Made by a program: the position numbers and the translations under genes
Notes under the pieces: generated by a model
What the model was told of the DNA's origin: nothing
The model's input: the letters and a program-made list of their open reading frames with translations, nothing else
Databases searched by the model: none
Part shown: positions 21,743-24,953 of the stretch, in pieces
Layout: every line of letters starts with the position of its first letter
Numbering within the stretch: position 1 is the stretch's first letter
Source: Micavibrio_B sp964633355
Lineage (GTDB): Bacteria; Pseudomonadota; Alphaproteobacteria; Micavibrionales; Micavibrionaceae
Reading direction: 5' to 3'
DNA: 24,953 nucleotides
Assembly: GCA_964633355.1 (NCBI GenBank)
Contig: CAZWGO010000028.1
Span: forward strand, 1 to 24,953

Positions 21743-22147
21743 ATGACGAAGACAAAAATAAGCTTTTTACCTGCCTTGATCTTGATCGGAAGCCTCGGCT
21801 TTCTGACGTCTTGCGTCATGTATAAGGAGCCGCCACCAGCCTTGTCCGTTGAATACGGCTCTTATTCCTGCGATGCCAGCCGCCAGTTTGTTGCCGAATT
21901 CGAAAAAGAAGGCTCGCGCGTGGCCGTCATGATGGATGGCAGGACCCGCACCTTCGTCCGTGACACCAGCGGTGTTTATCATGATGGTAGTATGACTTTA
22001 ACCGGTAGCGAGACCCACCCGATTTCTATTTATGAAAGCGGTGTTCCTATTTTGCAAAACTGCGTGCCGGTAACGACACAAAAACAGTACTATCGTAAGG
22101 ATGAAAAATTCCGTGTTTTTGACGTCAAACGTGATCTCGAAAACTAA
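21743..22147 (+). CDS. Lipoprotein with MliC-like lysozyme-inhibitor domain
   Basis: 134 aa from the ATG at 21743; in-frame alternatives at 21719 and 21722, and a TTG at 21704, would add residues before the signal peptide. The signal peptide is KTKISFLPALILIGSLGFLTSC, with the lipobox at its end. The mature part has SYSCDASRQFVAEFEKEGSRVAVMMDG, then TFVRDTSGVYHDGSMTLTGSE and ILQNC. This matches the MliC/PliC pattern: Y-x-C, F-x-x-x-F, a central V-x-x-DG, a Y-x-x-G-x-x-L segment, and a final Cys for the disulfide. Family members inhibit C-type lysozyme. The match is by eye. Ends just before the convergent antiporter gene. Confidence 0.6.
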   Translation: MTKTKISFLPALILIGSLGFLTSCVMYKEPPPALSVEYGSYSCDASRQFVAEFEKEGSRVAVMMDGRTRTFVRDTSGVYHDGSMTLTGSETHPISIYESGVPILQNCVPVTTQKQYYRKDEKFRVFDVKRDLEN

Positions 22148-23887
22148 TTAGATGTCTCCGGTATAATTGACATCAGGTTTGCGCCTGTTTTCGATTTTCA
22201 TTTCTGCCACATATTTGGCCATGCGACGCCCGATTTCATGCGCACCTGAAACGGCGAGATCAACCTCGTTTTCCTGAAAATACCCAATCTCTTCTTCGTT
22301 ATGCGCCCGCGCCAGAATCTTGATATCGGGATTAAGGCTCCGCGCGGCCAGTACGATCCGCCGCGCTTCGAATACGTCCGGCACGGCAATAATCAACGCC
22401 ATAGCACGCTTGACCTGCGCTTCTTCTAAAACATTTTCATCGCCTGCATCTGCCGCCAATGCATGAAACCCGCGACGGCGTAAATCTTTCACCCGTTCGC
22501 GGTTGCTATCAATGACGATCAGATCGAAATCATATTCCTGCAAATACCGGCGGATATATTTACCGACACGACCATGTCCGATCATGATAACAATATTATT
22601 CAATCCTTCTTTCTCTTTTTCCAGCATATGCGCAAGACGGTCGCGCTTCATATTGAAGCGATTACGCAGGACCGGATGGCGCTCAACAAATGTATATAAT
22701 TTTTTGGCTGTTATAAACATCAGTGGATTGAAAGATATCGATATGATCGCACCGGCCAATATCAAATCTCTCCCGTCTTTGGGCAGGATATCGAGAGTCA
22801 TGCCAAGCGCCACAAGAATAAAAGAAAATTCCCCGATTTGCGCAAGACCCGCAGACACCAATAAACCTGTTCGCAGCGGATAACCGAATAACATAACGAT
22901 AAAAAACGCGACGATAGATTTCCCGAACATGATGATGAAAGTCACCAGTAAAACCATCATCGGCTCTTCAACAATAATCTCCGGATCAAACAGCATGCCG
23001 ACAGAAACGAAGAACAATACCGCGAAAGCGTCTTGGAAGGGCAAAGCTCGGTCGGCAACTTCGTGGTTAAGATTAGACTCTTTGATCATCATACCGGCGA
23101 AGAAAGCCCCAAGCGCAAATGACACGCCGAATAACTTGGCCGCGGCGAAAGCCACGCCTATGGCCATAGCAAATACCGCCAACGTAAAGAGCTCTCGCGA
23201 TCCGGTTCGCGCTACATAAGCTAACAGCCAAGGGAAAAAGCGGCGACCGACAACCAGCATAACCGCCATAAACATACAAACCTTGGCACCGGCGAATAAT
23301 AACTGCTTCCAAACTGGGCCTGATATATTTCCTTCACTCACGCCTGGGATGTCTTCGCCCGGCGCGACCAAAGCCGGAATGAGAACCAGCGCCAAAACCA
23401 TAACCAGATCTTCAACGATCAACCAACCCACGGTGATTTGTCCATCGGTCGTCTGAAGAAGCTTGTGTTCTTCCAGAGAGCGCAACAATACGACCGTACT
23501 CGCAACCGATAAAGCCAGACCAAAAAGAAGGCCGCTTTCCAGCGGCCAGCCCCAGCAATGCCCAAGCCACGCTCCCATCGCCATCGTTGCGGTGATTTGT
23601 GCAATCGCTCCCGGAACGGCGATTTTTCGTACATCCATCAAATCTTTAAGGGAAAAATGCAAACCCACACCGAACATCAAAAGAACGATCCCGATTTCGG
23701 ATAATTCCTCGGCGATTTTTAAATCCGCCGTGTAGCCTGGAGAGTAAGGCCCTATTAGAACACCCGCAAAAAGATAACCGACGATTGGGGGAATTCTGAA
23801 TTTAGACGCCAAAAGGCCGCAAGCGAAAGCAAGGCTTAAGCCCACGGCTAAAGTCGTTACCAGTGGCAGTTCATGTGATATGGCCAT
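22148..23887 (-). CDS. YbaL/KefB-type CPA2 cation/proton antiporter with RCK domain
   Basis: Monovalent-cation:proton antiporter-2 family, 579 aa from the ATG at 23887. The membrane part (about 1-400) has twelve or so helices, with LRISPLVGYLFAG-type RIPPIVGYLFAGVLIGP, LLMFGVGLHFSLKDLM and GWLIVEDLVMVLALVLIPA motifs that closely follow E. coli YbaL. A cytoplasmic RCK/TrkA-N domain starts at GHGRVGKY (about 437), contains the IDSNRERV nucleotide-binding strand end, and continues to the C-terminus. The frame extends to a GTG at 23911; the ATG at 23887 has a weak AGAG site and fits homologues. The physiological ion (K+ or Na+) and trigger are not visible. YbaL itself is a KefB/KefC relative but lacks a KefF/KefG partner; none is seen here. 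Confidence 0.88.
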   Translation of the reverse strand: MAISHELPLVTTLAVGLSLAFACGLLASKFRIPPIVGYLFAGVLIGPYSPGYTADLKIAEELSEIGIVLLMFGVGLHFSLKDLMDVRKIAVPGAIAQITATMAMGAWLGHCWGWPLESGLLFGLALSVASTVVLLRSLEEHKLLQTTDGQITVGWLIVEDLVMVLALVLIPALVAPGEDIPGVSEGNISGPVWKQLLFAGAKVCMFMAVMLVVGRRFFPWLLAYVARTGSRELFTLAVFAMAIGVAFAAAKLFGVSFALGAFFAGMMIKESNLNHEVADRALPFQDAFAVLFFVSVGMLFDPEIIVEEPMMVLLVTFIIMFGKSIVAFFIVMLFGYPLRTGLLVSAGLAQIGEFSFILVALGMTLDILPKDGRDLILAGAIISISFNPLMFITAKKLYTFVERHPVLRNRFNMKRDRLAHMLEKEKEGLNNIVIMIGHGRVGKYIRRYLQEYDFDLIVIDSNRERVKDLRRRGFHALAADAGDENVLEEAQVKRAMALIIAVPDVFEARRIVLAARSLNPDIKILARAHNEEEIGYFQENEVDLAVSGAHEIGRRMAKYVAEMKIENRRKPDVNYTGDI

Positions 23888-23958
23888 GTGTTGCTCTATA
23901 TATGCTAACACATTGAAAAGAATAAAGTTTCATAAATTAATTTCGAATTTTATGAAGT

Positions 23959-24953
23959 CTAGTGTGCCGAGGATGTATCGGCTACCCGTGTTGGCTTCGG
24001 TGCAAACCAGATCGCAAAAGCGGCAAACACAAATGTACAGGCCGAAATCAGGAATATATGATTTGTGGCCAGCATAACGGCCTGTGATTGTACCATTTGA
24101 TCAAGCATGGCTATGCCCTGCGCCCCGCTTTGTGCCAATTCGGGCGGCACTTGGATTTTTCCTGCCAGTTCGGCTTTATACATCGATGCTTCGTTTTCCC
24201 AGCTTGTGGTTACGATAGAAGTCGCAAACGCCCCCGCCAAGGTTCGAAGGAAACTCATCAACCCCGCAGCGGACGCGGTCTCCTTTTCCAATACACTCGC
24301 TAATGCAAGTCCGGTCAACGGTACAAAGAAAAACGGCATGCCCAGCCCTTGTATTAACATCGGAATCGATACTTGCCAGTGTGTCATATCAGTCGTACCG
24401 AAAGAACGGACAAAGGTCCAAAGCCCGAGCCACATAACGCCGAAGAAAACCAAATAACGGGGATCAAACTTGGTCGACATTTTAGCTGCAAATGGCGCGG
24501 CAATCACCGCCAGCATACCAAGCGCGCAAGTCGTTAGCCCCGACCATTCCGCCGTATAGCCCATGTAGGTTTGCAACCAAAGCGGCGTAAGAACAACCGA
24601 GCCAAAGAAGGCTCCGAATGCGAGGGAGATGGTTAGGACACTGGCCGAGAACCCCCTATGTCGAAAGACACGCAAATCCACGATCGGGTTTTCCTGCGTC
24701 AATTCCCAAATCAGGAATGAAATAAAGCCGATAATAGCGACGCCGAGCAAAATACAAATTTCGGTCGAGGCGAACCAATCGAGTTTTTTGCCTTCGTCCA
24801 ACATTAATTGTAAAGCCGCCACCCATGTAACGAGCAGCGCTAATCCAACGAAATCAATTTTAACTTTAATGGTTTTCGTTTCAAATCGCTGCAGCATCTT
24901 CCAGATTAAAAATGCTGCCATCGCCGCGAGAGGAATATTGATATAAAAGATAA
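23959..24953 (-). CDS. DHA2-family multidrug MFS transporter (EmrB-like), 5' end outside window
   Basis: C-terminal about 331 residues of an EmrB/QacA-type major-facilitator exporter. The frame is open to the window edge. It begins inside IFYINIPLAAMAAFLIW, the signature stretch after transmembrane helix 6 of EmrB-like proteins. That means the start codon and the first six helices lie beyond 24953. The remaining helices include the loop DLRVFRHRGFSASVL, a helix ending LMSFLRTLAGAFATSIVTTSWE, and a last helix followed by the tail FAPKPTRVADTSSAH. An internal ATG at 24921 is not the true start. EmrB partners with an EmrA membrane-fusion protein; that gene is not in view. Confidence 0.88.
   Translation of the reverse strand, partial: IFYINIPLAAMAAFLIWKMLQRFETKTIKVKIDFVGLALLVTWVAALQLMLDEGKKLDWFASTEICILLGVAIIGFISFLIWELTQENPIVDLRVFRHRGFSASVLTISLAFGAFFGSVVLTPLWLQTYMGYTAEWSGLTTCALGMLAVIAAPFAAKMSTKFDPRYLVFFGVMWLGLWTFVRSFGTTDMTHWQVSIPMLIQGLGMPFFFVPLTGLALASVLEKETASAAGLMSFLRTLAGAFATSIVTTSWENEASMYKAELAGKIQVPPELAQSGAQGIAMLDQMVQSQAVMLATNHIFLISACTFVFAAFAIWFAPKPTRVADTSSAH

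Overview
The window looks like chromosomal DNA of a free-living alphaproteobacterium of moderate GC content. Three things support this: a circularly permuted, two-piece tmRNA gene; an alphaproteobacterial SspB; and the gene order thyA-folA ... hflK-hflC-degP-miaA followed by ilvI-ilvH-ilvC, which I recognise from non-rickettsial alphaproteobacteria. I cannot place it to genus. I see no insertion sequence, prophage, CRISPR array or tRNA. Genes are tightly packed, with 1-nt or 4-nt overlaps and several convergent pairs whose stop codons touch or overlap.

Layout. 199-1500 (-): a small unknown protein and a nitrilase-superfamily hydrolase. 1547-2053 (+): a DUF1543 protein. 2050-3901 (-): an alpha/beta hydrolase coupled to a YadG-like ABC ATPase. 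About 4008-4200 (+): an unannotated small-RNA transcription unit with a near-consensus promoter, C-rich hairpin loops and a strong terminator. 4233-7157 (-): sspB, an O-antigen-ligase-like membrane protein with a TPR tail, and the permuted ssrA gene with its own promoter and terminator. 7159-7608 (-): a HAD-like protein. 7609-8021: non-coding, with repeat remnants. 8022-9313 (+): thyA-folA. 9310-10770 (-): an unknown protein and the Fe-S carrier Mrp. 10853-15523 (+): hflK-hflC, a terminator, then degP-miaA. 15492-19709 (+): the branched-chain amino-acid operon, headed by a short Leu/Val/Ile-rich leader peptide and attenuator, then ilvI, ilvH, a small lipoprotein gene and ilvC. 19755-22147: an EamA exporter, three small lipoproteins (one like the I78 protease-inhibitor family, one like the MliC lysozyme-inhibitor family) and a 77-residue flagellar-rod-like protein. 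22148-24953 (-): a YbaL/KefB-type antiporter and a DHA2-type drug exporter cut by the window end.

How it fits together. ssrA (ribosome rescue tag) and sspB (adaptor that hands tagged proteins to ClpXP) lie about 2 kb apart. HflK/HflC (FtsH modulators) and DegP add membrane and periplasmic protein quality control. thyA-folA forms a thymidylate cycle. The ilv block makes acetolactate and dihydroxy-isovalerate precursors under what looks like ribosome-mediated attenuation.

The observations most worth checking are: (1) the tmRNA tag frame, which contains the ANDN motif twice; (2) the ilv leader peptide, apparently translated from a leaderless transcript, with mutually exclusive terminator and antiterminator pairings; (3) the C-rich-loop small RNA; (4) the minimal rod protein; and (5) the HAD protein whose second catalytic Asp is replaced by His.
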